The notes under the pieces are model-generated. The model searched no databases. It was not told the origin of the DNA and worked only from the letters and a program-made list of their open reading frames with translations. Shown here piece after piece: positions 1 through 7,106 of a stretch of 10,618 nt of DNA; the stretch's first letter is position 1; every line of letters starts with the position of its first letter. Origin of the DNA: Archangium sp. (GTDB taxonomy: Bacteria; Myxococcota; Myxococcia; Myxococcales; Myxococcaceae); contig JAEUJR010000197.1 in NCBI GenBank assembly GCA_016793585.1, positions 1 through 10,618 of the forward strand, read 5' to 3'. The position numbers were made by a program, and so were the translations under genes.

Positions 1-1244
1 CGCTGCGACACGATGATGGTGCGTTTCGACGTCGTCTCATTGCCGGCGGCGTCGATGGCCTTCACCGCGAGCTCGAGCGGCCCGTCCATCAGCGCCGAAA
101 CGTCGAGGGTGGCCGTGAGTCGTCCCGTCGTCCTGTCAGCCGCGATGACGGGCGAGGTGGCGACGAGCGCCGCGGGCGCAGTGAAGACGAGCGACCGAAG
201 CTCACGGTTGTCGGTCGCGGTCAGCTCGATGTCGATGGTGCCACGCACACCTGCGTTGGCCTGGGGGCGCACCCACGTGAGAGCGGGCGCCTCGATGTCG
301 GCCTCGACGGAGCTGCCGCGGAAAAGTCGGGGGTCGGCGTTCGTGGCGAGCGCCTGGACGAGTGACTGCACGTCGGCAACGGTGACGGCCGTCGCATTGC
401 GGTCGCTCGTGATGAAGCGAGCGAGGGCTTGGCCGAGCGCCGTTCGAGCCGTCTGGCCGTCGACGGCGGTGGCAGTGGGGGCCATCGGCTTCACCTGGCC
501 GCCAAGCGGCAGCACGAGTTGCCCGCGCGTGCCGATGCCGTCAAGAAAGCCGTCAGCAGTGAGGTCGTCTGCGAGAGCGGAGACAACGGTCGAAGGGTTG
601 ACCCTCCCGCCAGGCGTCAGGCCTGCCGCTTCAGACACGAGGCGCGCCTGCATCGACAACGCGCCGAGCAGCACGCCTGACTTGGTCGCGTCGTCGGCAA
701 GGGTTGCGCCCATCGAGGCCGTGGCATCGCGTGGCGTGACGGTGCGCCAGTCGAGAGCACCGAAGTGTTTGTTGAGACGTGTCCACGCCTCGGCGTCGGT
801 GTCGACGAGAGGGCGCTGCTCAGCCTCAGCCCAGAAGAGGGCGAGTGTCGCGGCCAGGTGCGAAACGGGAGTGATGCGGAGCTGCTCGAGCTTCGTCTCG
901 ATTTCGAAGACGGGCACGAGCGCGGTGAGCTCAGCGGTGCCCGCCTGCACCGTGACGCCCGTCGCCTCGTCGACGTAGTTGCCGCCAACGGCGACGACGA
1001 GGAAGGGGCCCGTCGAGGTGCCGACCGGGACGCGGAACGCCCCCTCGGCGTCAGTGGTCGCAGTGCCGACAGCAACGCCGCGTCGAAAGCCGTCGAGCCG
1101 GTAGACGGTGACGGCAGCCTCCTTCACGGGGCCCTTAATGACGCGGCCAGCGACGACGCCGAGGTCGGCCGGCGGCGGCTCAACAGGCGGGCGGCCAGGG
1201 CAGCCGAGCAACAGAACGAGAGAGAGAGCAGCGATGCGATTCAT
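1..1244 (-). CDS. Secreted lipoprotein with carboxypeptidase-regulatory-like domain (C-terminus beyond window)
   Basis: The frame starts at an ATG (1244-1242) preceded by GGAGG four bases upstream and stays open to the left edge, giving about 414 residues. The N-terminus MNRIAALSLVLLLGC is a short type II signal peptide with lipobox LLLGC, so Cys15 should be lipidated and the protein anchored in a membrane. Residues about 29-90 (VVAGRV...GAFRVPV) resemble a carboxypeptidase-regulatory-like beta domain of the kind common in Myxococcota lipoproteins. A long Ala/Thr-rich middle follows, and the last ~100 visible residues (from about DIEAPALTWVRP, ending in AAGNETTSKRTI) resemble an Ig/Big-type adhesive domain. 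There is no catalytic motif. The role is unknown, perhaps envelope or adhesion. The lipoprotein call is secure; the domain calls are by eye. Confidence 0.85.
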   Translation of the reverse strand, partial: MNRIAALSLVLLLGCPGRPPVEPPPADLGVVAGRVIKGPVKEAAVTVYRLDGFRRGVAVGTATTDAEGAFRVPVGTSTGPFLVVAVGGNYVDEATGVTVQAGTAELTALVPVFEIETKLEQLRITPVSHLAATLALFWAEAEQRPLVDTDAEAWTRLNKHFGALDWRTVTPRDATASMGATLADDATKSGVLLGALSMQARLVSEAAGLTPGGRVNPSTVVSALADDLTADGFLDGIGTRGQLVLPLGGQVKPMAPTATAVDGQTARTALGQALARFITSDRNATAVTVADVQSLVQALATNADPRLFRGSSVEADIEAPALTWVRPQANAGVRGTIDIELTATDNRELRSLVFTAPAALVATSPVIAADRTTGRLTATLDVSALMDGPLELAVKAIDAAGNETTSKRTIIVSQ

Positions 1245-1262
1245 GCAACCTCCGGTGGAGCG

Positions 1263-1291
1263 ATGGACGCTCTAAAGCTGGCATGGACGCT
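1263..1291. promoter_or_regulatory. Direct repeat ATGGACGCT x2 upstream of the lipoprotein
   Basis: ATGGACGCT occurs at 1263-1271 and 1283-1291, exactly 20 bp apart (about two helical turns), 20-50 bp upstream of the lipoprotein start. The overlapping 9-mer ACGCTCTAA (1267-1275) recurs exactly at 1845-1853, upstream of the 157-aa gene. This would fit an operator or a shared promoter element, but no convincing -35/-10 pair was found. Confidence 0.3.
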
Positions 1292-1335
1292 TTCCAGAGG
1301 CAAGGCTCGTTGGTAGTGCTGAAGCGGCCTCGGCC

Positions 1336-1809
1336 TCAGTCGCGGTGCGTCTTGGCGAGCGCGTCGAAGTCGTAGGGCAGGTCGACCTTTGCGAGCGCTG
1401 CGTTGAACTTCTTCGGCTCTGTTTTCTGCCGGCGCTCGTTGATGAGCTTCGCGCGAGCGACGAGACGGAGGGCGGCGCCGATGGCGTAGAGCGGCACGGA
1501 GAGACGCACTGCCCAGGCCGCGCTTTCGATGGTTGGGTAGATGAGCGCGGGGACGTAGGCGACGAAGCGAGCCTTCGCGCTTTCGCCGTCCGGCCGCTTG
1601 GGCTCCCACGGCCACACGTAGCCTGGCTTCAGGCGCGGCGCGGTGTCGTCGAGCAGCTGCAGGCCGAGGTCTGTAGATGCCTGGATGAGGGCGAGCTCGA
1701 CGAGCTGCGATTGCGTGATGCGGAGCGCAGCACACGCCGCCTCGAGGGCGCGCTCTTCGTCGAACGTGCACCTGAGATTGATTTGCACGGCTTTATCCGC
1801 TTCGGCCAT
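1336..1809 (-). CDS. Hypothetical protein, ribbon-helix-helix-like N-terminus
   Basis: This gene encodes 157 aa starting at ATG 1809; no good ribosome-binding site precedes it. Residues 7-45 (VQINLRCTFDEERALEAACA...ITQSQLVELALIQAS) follow a pattern of one beta strand then two helices, as in ribbon-helix-helix proteins of antitoxins and plasmid regulators. The middle (about 83-118) is rich in hydrophobic residues without a clean membrane span, and the C-terminus is basic then acidic. It lies between the protease gene and the lipoprotein on the same strand with ~100-bp gaps, so it may have its own promoter. The 9-mer ACGCTCTAA upstream (1845-1853) is shared with the lipoprotein promoter region, which hints at co-regulation. 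Function is unknown; DNA binding is inferred from the predicted fold only. Confidence 0.6.
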   Translation of the reverse strand: MAEADKAVQINLRCTFDEERALEAACAALRITQSQLVELALIQASTDLGLQLLDDTAPRLKPGYVWPWEPKRPDGESAKARFVAYVPALIYPTIESAAWAVRLSVPLYAIGAALRLVARAKLINERRQKTEPKKFNAALAKVDLPYDFDALAKTHRD

Positions 1810-1910
1810 GCGGAGCGGTGTAGCGCACGCAGGTTCAGCGGGGAACGCTCTAACGCGGCCAAGGCATCACCACGGAGCACGGCGTCGAGACGATGGACTC
1901 CAGCAAGCGG

Positions 1911-2514
<604 letters not shown>

Positions 2515-2666
2515 GTCTCCAGTTCGTACTGACTTCGCGTGGTGGCTCGCTCGCCGCGCTGTTCCTGCCAGCAGGCCTCTGACTGCAGGTCTTTGATGCT
2601 CGCTCGCGATGGAGCACTGGGCGAAGACGTCTCGCCGAACAGGCGCTTCGGGCGGACCTCGCCCTG
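2515..2666 (-). repeat. Direct repeat copy A, right-end side of tnpB
   Basis: In tnpB sense this begins 7 bases after the stop codon. It aligns over its whole length with 3931-4079, roughly four-fifths identical by eye, with a 4-bp (CTCG) insertion and a 3-bp deletion in this copy. The 36 bases nearest tnpB (2631-2666) are identical to 4044-4079. Those bases can form two short stems in tnpB sense: GGGCG/CGCCC and CGCC/GGCG. Confidence 0.8.
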
Positions 2667-2673
2667 AAAAGTC
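2515..2673 (-). ncRNA. Candidate TnpB omega RNA (right-end scaffold)
   Basis: TnpB proteins of the IS200/IS605 family use an RNA made from the 3' end of tnpB and the right end, with the guide being the sequence just past the element. The repeat here sits in that place, starts with small stems, and recurs at 3931-4079 with different flanking DNA, which is how a scaffold with a variable guide should look. The scaffold end is placed at about 2515, where the two copies diverge; the guide would then be the minus-strand bases just below 2515. This is inferred from position and repetition; there is no covariance or expression evidence. Confidence 0.45.
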
Positions 2674-3825
2674 TCAAGCTGCGGCTCGGCCGACTTCGAC
2701 AGCACGAGCGAGGATGTTGCGGGCCGCGACGACGTCGGCATTGGCGGCGTGGCCGCAGGCGACGCAGCGGAACTCCGCTTGCGATTGCCGGCTCGCAGCA
2801 TCGACGACGCCACAGACGGGGCACGTCTGCGACGTGTGATGCGGCGGCACGGCGATGACGACGCCTCCGCGCCAGGCGGCCTTGTACTCGAGCTGCCGAC
2901 GGAACTCACCGAGGCCGTGGTTGAGCAGCGCCTTGTTGAGGCCGGACTTCGCGCGGACGTTGCGACCGGGCGCAGCGACTGTGCCTCGCGCGCTGCGCGT
3001 CATGCTCTTCACGTCGAGGTCTTCGATGGCGACGACGCCGAAGTCCCGCGTGAGACGATGCGATGCCTTGTGCAAGAAGTCGGCGCGAGCGTCGGCCATG
3101 CGGACGTGAGCGCGCTGCACGACGCGCTTCTGCTTCGCGAAGTTGTTCGAGCCCTTCTGCTTCCGCGCCAGCTTCCGCTGCTGCCACGCGAGGCGCTTCT
3201 CGTGCTTCTTGAAGGCTGCGACTGGCGCGAGGTGCTCTCCCGTCGACAGCGTCGCGAAGTGCACAACGCCGGCGTCGACACCAACGGCCGCTGACGGGGC
3301 CGGGTGCTGCGGTTCGGGCACGTCGAGTTCCACCTGGATGCTGACGTACCAGCGGCCAGCACGAGAGCTGATCGTCATCTGCTTTGGCTTCCCTTCAAGA
3401 CGGCGGTGGTTGCGGAAGCGCACCCAGCCCAGCTTCGGCACCTTCACGCGGCCGTTGACGATGTCGACCGCGAACCCGGCTGCGAAGCGAAACGCAGAAT
3501 CGTCACCGCGGCGGCGGAACCTCGGCCGACGCGCGCGCTTCGCGAAGAGATTCTGGTAGGCACGCTCGAGGTCCTTGAGCGCTTGTTGCTGAGCAGCGCT
3601 CGGGGCGGAGGCAAGCCACGGCGTCTCGGGCGACTGCCGCCAGATAGCGAGTTCGCGACAGGCGTCCGGGAATGACAGCCGCTTCTCCTTTGCCTCGAAC
3701 CGACGCTGCTGCTCGGCCAGCGTGCGATTCCAGACAAAACGGCACGCGCCGAGTGTGTGACGGAACTCAGCGGCCTGCGGCCCAGTCGGCACGAGGCGGT
3801 ACTTGAAGGCTCTCAGCTGGCCCAT
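2674..3825 (-). CDS. tnpB: TnpB, RNA-guided RuvC nuclease of an IS200/IS605-type element
   Basis: This gene encodes 383 aa. The chosen start is ATG 3825 because AGGAG lies seven bases upstream and MGQLRAFKYRLVPTGPQAAE is a normal TnpB N-terminus; the frame is open further up but reads into repeat sequence. The N-terminal region (1-150) matches the helix-turn-helix/OrfB part. The RuvC residues are all present: D184 (VGVDAGV), E268 (VAIEDLDVKSM) and D364 (ANADVVAARNIL). The zinc finger CPVC...CVAC uses C335, C338, C354 and C357. Length is typical. Known family members cut DNA using an omega RNA from the element's right end and help keep the element in place. The gene looks intact and active. 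There is no partner tnpA within the window. Confidence 0.95.
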   Translation of the reverse strand: MGQLRAFKYRLVPTGPQAAEFRHTLGACRFVWNRTLAEQQRRFEAKEKRLSFPDACRELAIWRQSPETPWLASAPSAAQQQALKDLERAYQNLFAKRARRPRFRRRGDDSAFRFAAGFAVDIVNGRVKVPKLGWVRFRNHRRLEGKPKQMTISSRAGRWYVSIQVELDVPEPQHPAPSAAVGVDAGVVHFATLSTGEHLAPVAAFKKHEKRLAWQQRKLARKQKGSNNFAKQKRVVQRAHVRMADARADFLHKASHRLTRDFGVVAIEDLDVKSMTRSARGTVAAPGRNVRAKSGLNKALLNHGLGEFRRQLEYKAAWRGGVVIAVPPHHTSQTCPVCGVVDAASRQSQAEFRCVACGHAANADVVAARNILARAVEVGRAAA

Positions 3826-3861
3826 TCGATTGCTCCTGAATTGGAAACTGCGATGGTGCCT

Positions 3862-3928
3862 CCGCGCCAGCTCTCGACACCGCTTCACTTCGCTCGCCCG
3901 TCGGGGAACAGCTCTGGGCTCGGGGCTG
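3862..3928 (-). repeat. Leader segment of tnpB related to 7299-7378
   Basis: The minus strand from 3928 down to 3862 resembles the plus strand at 7299-7378. The first 21 bases (3908-3928 versus 7299-7319) are identical, followed by related CCCC...GGG, GCGAAG.GAAGCGG and GCTGGCGCGG blocks, with this copy shorter by about 13 bases. It lies between repeat copy B and the tnpB start, so it may be the element's left end or another repeat that copy B landed beside. Confidence 0.6.
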
Positions 3929-3930
3929 CG

Positions 3931-4079
3931 GTCGCCAGTCGTGCGGACCTCGCGCGGTGGCTCGCTTGCCGCGCTGCGGTTCCTGCCAACAGACCTTGAC
4001 GTCAGGTCTTCGATGCTCGCGATGGAGCACTCGGCGAACACGACTCGCCGAACAGGCGCTTCGGGCGGACCTCGCCCTG
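3931..4079 (-). repeat. Direct repeat copy B, upstream of tnpB
   Basis: This is the second copy of the right-end-like sequence, in the same orientation as copy A (2515-2666), sharing the exact 36-base block at 4044-4079. It has no tnpB gene immediately before it: the next gene on that side is the unrelated 101-aa ORF. It is therefore best read as a solo right end, possibly giving an omega RNA with its own guide (minus strand just below 3931). Confidence 0.7.
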
Positions 4080-4081
4080 CA

Positions 4082-4097
4082 CCGGCAGTGCTGCCGG
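4082..4097 (-). terminator. Short palindrome after the 101-aa gene, possible terminator
   Basis: CCGGCAG at 4082-4088 and CTGCCGG at 4091-4097 form a compact GC stem 10 bases past the stop of the minus-strand gene ending at 4108. No T run follows, so it is a weak or factor-dependent terminator at best. It also abuts repeat copy B (ends 4079) and could instead be an element-boundary hairpin. Confidence 0.3.
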
Positions 4098-4107
4098 ACT
4101 CACAGCT

Positions 4108-4413
4108 TCAGGGGAACTCGGGGTGCTCGAGCCAGGCGCGCAGCACCGCGAGGTGCGCCGCATCCCAGACGCCAGCGGCCTCGATGACGTCGAAACGCTT
4201 GGCGGCGGTGGCGTTTTCGATGCCGTCGGCCTTCGCCTCGGCCACCCAGTCCGTGCTGGGATTCCAAATGGCGAGCACGAAGCGACCGGCGAGCAGCTCG
4301 CCGTGACTCATCGGCGTTTCACAGAGCCACCGGAGGAAACGGGAGGTGTCCCATGGCGAGGTGGGCGCGCGTCGAAGCGAGGGAAGGGCGGCCAGCAAGG
4401 CAGGGAATTTCAC
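4108..4413 (-). CDS. Hypothetical protein, 101 aa
   Basis: The gene starts at GTG 4413, which overlaps the stop of the preceding gene as GTGA, a normal sign of translational coupling. The protein (MKFPALLAALPSLRRAP...) has Trp-rich text in the middle (FLRWLCETPMSHGELLAGRF, VLAIWNPSTDW) and ends AAHLAVLRAWLEHPEFP. No family was recognised and there is no signal peptide or membrane span. It is the last gene of the cluster before the tnpB unit. Being real is supported by coupling and by codon use with G/C third positions. Confidence 0.65.
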   Translation of the reverse strand: MKFPALLAALPSLRRAPTSPWDTSRFLRWLCETPMSHGELLAGRFVLAIWNPSTDWVAEAKADGIENATAAKRFDVIEAAGVWDAAHLAVLRAWLEHPEFP

Positions 4414-4721
4414 GGCGCCTTCTTCCCGAGCTGCATGATGGCTGAGAGCAGCACCGCGTGCTTCTCGTCGATGACGCGGAGAATCTCCTCGCGCGTGGAA
4501 GTGAGCTCCTCCCGAAGTTCATCGCGGGTGGACGTGAGCGCCTCGCGGAGGTCGGCAACCTCACGGAGCAGATGGGTGGAGTCGTGGCTGATGACTTCCA
4601 CGCGGACCGAAAGGCGCTCGACGGTGCGGGTGTTGGACTTCACCTCTTCCGTGAGGGTTCTCACCTCGGCGGCGAGGGCCTGGTGCTGCTCCTGCGTGAC
4701 GAACTTCGCGGCTGCGGGCAT
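4410..4721 (-). CDS. Hypothetical coiled-coil protein, 103 aa
   Basis: The gene starts at ATG 4721 with AGGAG five bases upstream (AAGGAGCCGCC). Apart from its ends, nearly the whole protein looks like a long coiled coil: residues about 10-90 include LAAEVRTLTEEVKSNTRTVE and then the near-repeat LTSTRDELREELTSTREEIL. It resembles small phage or plasmid tail-fibre-like or scaffolding coiled coils, but no specific family can be named. It is coupled to the following gene by a 4-base overlap; the preceding gene ends 92 bases upstream. Confidence 0.7.
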   Translation of the reverse strand: MPAAAKFVTQEQHQALAAEVRTLTEEVKSNTRTVERLSVRVEVISHDSTHLLREVADLREALTSTRDELREELTSTREEILRVIDEKHAVLLSAIMQLGKKAP

Positions 4722-4813
4722 GGCGGCTCCTTGGACTGTACGGCGTTGGGCAGAGAGAATGCGAGGGCGAGGCTTACCAGACAGGGCTGACATCGATTGA
4801 GCGACCACAAGGC

Positions 4814-5197
4814 TCAACGGCGCCTCTGACGGAGTTCGGCGATGACAGCGCCTCGAAGGGCAAGGTTCGATTCGCGAAACTGCGCCTTCTGGGCGTTGTG
4901 GAGGCTCGACGTCAGGGCCTGCTCGAGCCGCTCGAGCTCGGGAATGCTGCACGTCGTGAGGGGCTGCCCGGCACGCGGCCCCCAGGGCACGAGAGGCGGC
5001 GGCTCTTTCCGTCTACGGCGCTCGGCTTCGTGGAACACGTCGACGGCAACGAGGAGGCGCTCGAACGCCGCGTCGTCTTTGAGGTCGCCGCACGCGAAGT
5101 CGACGGCGGCCTGCTGTACGGCCGCGCGCGCTGCACCCGAGACGAGCCGAGCTGGAGTCATCGCGCGGCGAAGCGAGGTGAGCACCTCAGTCAACAT
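4814..5197 (-). CDS. Hypothetical protein, 127 aa
   Basis: The gene starts at ATG 5197 with GGGAG seven bases upstream. It overlaps the end of the preceding Cys-rich gene (stop at 5187) by 11 bases. The protein is mostly helical and charged: an Ala-rich first half (AARAAVQQAAVDFACGDLKD), a basic patch (EAERRRRKEPPPLVPWGPRA) and a C-terminal helix (IPELERLEQALTSSLHNAQK) ending in RRR. No family was recognised. It belongs to the compact minus-strand cluster. Confidence 0.65.
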   Translation of the reverse strand: MLTEVLTSLRRAMTPARLVSGAARAAVQQAAVDFACGDLKDDAAFERLLVAVDVFHEAERRRRKEPPPLVPWGPRAGQPLTTCSIPELERLEQALTSSLHNAQKAQFRESNLALRGAVIAELRQRRR

Positions 5198-5429
5198 CGA
5201 AGCACTCCCTGCAGAGGGAAGGGTTCGCGTTGCTCCGAGTCGTCTCGTCGAAGTCGGCGGCGCAGTCTTCACAGCACGAGACGAGCGCGGCGACGAAGAG
5301 GGCTGCGTCGTCGTCATCAGCGAAGCGCCGGCACGCGTCGCAACGCTCGATGGTGCGCGTGTCGGCGTTGGTGAACCAGCCGCGCCCGTGCGGGCAACAC
5401 AGAGCGGCGTCGACGTCGGCCGTCATCAT
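5187..5429 (-). CDS. Small Cys-rich protein, probable zinc binding, 80 aa
   Basis: The gene starts at ATG 5429 with GGAGG six bases upstream; a second ATG follows directly (5426). It overlaps the stop of the gene before it as ATGATGA. The protein has paired cysteines: ALCCPHGRGWF near residue 10, RCDACRRF near residue 30, SCCEDCA near residue 50, and LCRECFDVD at the end. Four CxxC-like pairs with a His suggest one or two structural zinc sites. No family was recognised. Such small knuckle proteins are frequent in phage and plasmid gene sets. Confidence 0.7.
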   Translation of the reverse strand: MMTADVDAALCCPHGRGWFTNADTRTIERCDACRRFADDDDAALFVAALVSCCEDCAADFDETTRSNANPSLCRECFDVD

Positions 5430-5815
5430 GAGCGGCCTCCGAGACGAGGGAGCCGCATCGTCGCGGCGGTGCGCACCACACCGAAGCCCGAGACGCTCGC
5501 CATGACGGGAGTCCTCGGTGTGCAGCCGCGAGGGAACCGGCGCCACGGGCCACCATCAACGCGCTGGTAGGACGCCCACTCCAGACAGCCCAGCAGCTCC
5601 AGCCGCCGGAGCTGCCGGTACTGCGAAACGGCCAGCAAGCGGCCCACCCGCGTCTCCTGGTCGAGCCGTGCGTCGTCGCGCGGAAGGAAGCGGGCGAACA
5701 GCGGCGCGCCGAACCGGTAGACGAAGCCGTCTGCATCCGCCTCCCAGTCGTCACAGGGAAACGTACGTGCCGACGGCGCTGCGTCGAACAGCAGGCCCTG
5801 TGCCTCAGGCGACAT
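5426..5815 (-). CDS. Hypothetical protein, 129 aa
   Basis: The gene starts at ATG 5815 with GAGGTG four bases upstream. It overlaps the gene before it by 11 bases and the gene after it by 4, so it is part of a coupled run. The protein begins MSPEAQGLLFDAAPSARTF, has a central helical stretch (ETRVGRLLAVSQYRQLRRLE, LLGCLEWASYQRVDGGPW) that could be a small winged-helix-like fold, and a basic Thr/Arg tail. The fold is a guess; no family was recognised. Confidence 0.65.
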   Translation of the reverse strand: MSPEAQGLLFDAAPSARTFPCDDWEADADGFVYRFGAPLFARFLPRDDARLDQETRVGRLLAVSQYRQLRRLELLGCLEWASYQRVDGGPWRRFPRGCTPRTPVMASVSGFGVVRTAATMRLPRLGGRS

Positions 5816-6569
5816 GACACACCTCGAGCCCGTGACGGCGGCGCAACTCCGCGTTGAGGCGTCGGGCTTCGGCGAGTTCCGCTTCGAGCTTCGCGAGCGG
5901 GTTGCTGTCGACAACGACGAACGAGGCGGGCGGTGGCGGCGGGGGTGCGTACTGCGCGACGAGCTCGGCCCAGCTGCGACCGCGCGAGGCGGCGATGATG
6001 GTTCGGTCAGAATCGTTGAGGCCCACGCCGTGCGGGTGAAAACGGAAGTGGATGGCGTCTCCAAGCGAGGTGGACGCTTCCCCCGGCGGCATCGTTGCTT
6101 TGGCGTGGGCGTACTCGACTCGCAGGTCTGCGAGCGCGTCAGCCATGGCGAGACGCATCGCCGCGCGTGCCTGGCCTTCGAGCACGTAGGACACCGATGG
6201 GTGGCCGTAGAAGCGAACGTTGAAGTAGTCCGTCTCCGGCTCGCTGTTGTCGTAGTTGTACGCGTTGGCGATGTCTTCGAGGCGGTCGAGGGCGCACAAC
6301 GTCAACGGGGTGTAGCGGCTGATGCGGGTGTGTACGTCAGACAGAACGTCGACGGCCAGCACGTGCGCGCGGGAGAGAATCTCGAAGGGCGCGGCCGTCA
6401 GCGTGATGTCGATGGAGCTGTGACGCACGCGCACCGAGACAGCGAGGCCACGGGGCAAGGTGCCAGCGGCCACCGAGGCCTTCACGTCGGCGCGAATCAA
6501 CTTCGCCACGCCGACAAGAGGAAGGCCCTGCGTCGCGCGGTACTTCGAACCTTCTGCGGGGCGGGCCAT
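5805..6569 (-). CDS. Polyvalent-protein/plasmid-type conserved protein (LPD29-like), 254 aa
   Basis: The gene starts at ATG 6569 with GGAGG six bases upstream, one base after the stop of the small membrane-protein gene. Residues 20-125 (GVAKLIRADVKASVAAGTLP, VSVRVRHSSIDITLTAAP, then ANAYNYDNSEPETDYFNVRF YGHPSV) follow a pattern I associate with domains of large polyvalent proteins of plasmids and phages (LPD29-like) and with small plasmid proteins: a basic helix, two beta strands, then a YNYD..D...DYF..RFY motif. Later parts are a proline run (209-214) and a short coiled coil (225-247). The molecular role of this domain is not known. It supports a plasmid, phage or integrative-element origin of the cluster. 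Family call moderate. Confidence 0.7.
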   Translation of the reverse strand: MARPAEGSKYRATQGLPLVGVAKLIRADVKASVAAGTLPRGLAVSVRVRHSSIDITLTAAPFEILSRAHVLAVDVLSDVHTRISRYTPLTLCALDRLEDIANAYNYDNSEPETDYFNVRFYGHPSVSYVLEGQARAAMRLAMADALADLRVEYAHAKATMPPGEASTSLGDAIHFRFHPHGVGLNDSDRTIIAASRGRSWAELVAQYAPPPPPPASFVVVDSNPLAKLEAELAEARRLNAELRRRHGLEVCHVA

Positions 6570-6570
6570 A

Positions 6571-6735
6571 TCACTCCTCCCCTTCGCGCCAGATGAGAGT
6601 GCGCCAAAGCGTGACGGCGAAGACGCTGCACACAACGAGGTTCCCTGCGTAGCTGGCGAGTTCGCGCGGGCTGGTGATGCCGATGGAAGTGAGGAGGTCG
6701 ACGAGAACGCCTGCATGCAGTGCGAGTTGGAACAT
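6571..6735 (-). CDS. Small single-span membrane protein, 54 aa
   Basis: The gene starts at ATG 6735 and ends with TGA at 6571, one base before the next start, so the two are coupled. A weak GGAG lies nine bases upstream. The protein begins MFQLALHAGVLVDLL and has one likely membrane span (YAGNLVVCSVFAVTLWRTLI) followed by a charged tail WREGEE. Its last codons (GGGGAGGAG) also form the ribosome-binding site of the following gene. Holin-like size, but nothing more specific can be said. Confidence 0.6.
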   Translation of the reverse strand: MFQLALHAGVLVDLLTSIGITSPRELASYAGNLVVCSVFAVTLWRTLIWREGEE

Positions 6736-6797
6736 GGTGAGTGGCTCCGAGAGGTGGTGAGGCGCGGGGCGATGCTCTGCCCCGGCCTCGGCGGGCG

Positions 6798-7073
6798 TCA
6801 GTTGCTGGCGGGCAACTGCTCGTCGGTCGGCTTCTTCTCGGCGGCCTCGTTCACGGGCGGGCGACGGACGTGCACCTTCCCGTCAACCGGGAGCGCGTCG
6901 AGGTACAGATTCAGGCTTCCATCGCGGTTGAGCCACGCGCTGCCGATGCGGACCCACGACGAGGCGCTGTGCGGGCGCTCACGGATTGCGTACGCAACGA
7001 GGCGCTCTCCGCTCGTGAAGGTGATTTCGCGGTTGCTGTTCTGCTGTTCGTTCTTCTCTTGCTTGCTGGCCAT
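6798..7073 (-). CDS. Conserved small hypothetical protein, 91 aa
   Basis: The gene starts at ATG 7073 with GGAG seven bases upstream; the frame is open further upstream but there it only reads through the structured RNA region. After a Lys/Gln/Asn-rich head (MASKQEKNEQQNSNREITF) comes a beta-rich core (GERLVAYAIRERP, WVRIGSAWLNRDGSLNLYLD, ALPVDGKVHVR) and a charged tail. The WxRIGxAWxNRDGSLxxxLDALPxxGxxxxR pattern occurs in small conserved proteins of plasmids, phages and integrative elements, similar in style to DUF736. It is the first gene of the minus-strand cluster; its function is unknown. Confidence 0.75.
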   Translation of the reverse strand: MASKQEKNEQQNSNREITFTSGERLVAYAIRERPHSASSWVRIGSAWLNRDGSLNLYLDALPVDGKVHVRRPPVNEAAEKKPTDEQLPASN

Positions 7074-7106
7074 GTCGGCACTCCATGCGTTGCGGGACCC
7101 GAAACC

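Larger units (their letters stand above)
2515..4079 (-). mobile_element. IS200/IS605-type tnpB unit with directly repeated ends (no tnpA)
   Basis: A single tnpB gene is bounded by two direct copies of a ~150-bp sequence: 2515-2666 just downstream of the stop and 3931-4079 upstream of the leader. No Y1 HUH transposase (tnpA) gene is present, so mobility would depend on a TnpA in trans. The ends lack classical terminal inverted repeats, as expected for IS605-family elements. The duplicated end suggests a tandem or nested insertion in which the upstream copy is the right end of a second, otherwise lost element. The exact boundaries are not determined. Confidence 0.6.

Noticed and set aside
13..978. 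321-aa plus-strand ORF
   Set aside because: It is antisense to the lipoprotein frame, which has a signal peptide, a lipobox and a good ribosome-binding site; the plus-strand translation is low-complexity Ser/Ala/Arg text.
3826..4041. N-terminal extension of TnpB
   Set aside because: It translates the repeat and leader; a similar peptide is encoded by the other repeat copy, and TnpB proteins normally start at the motif found at 3825.
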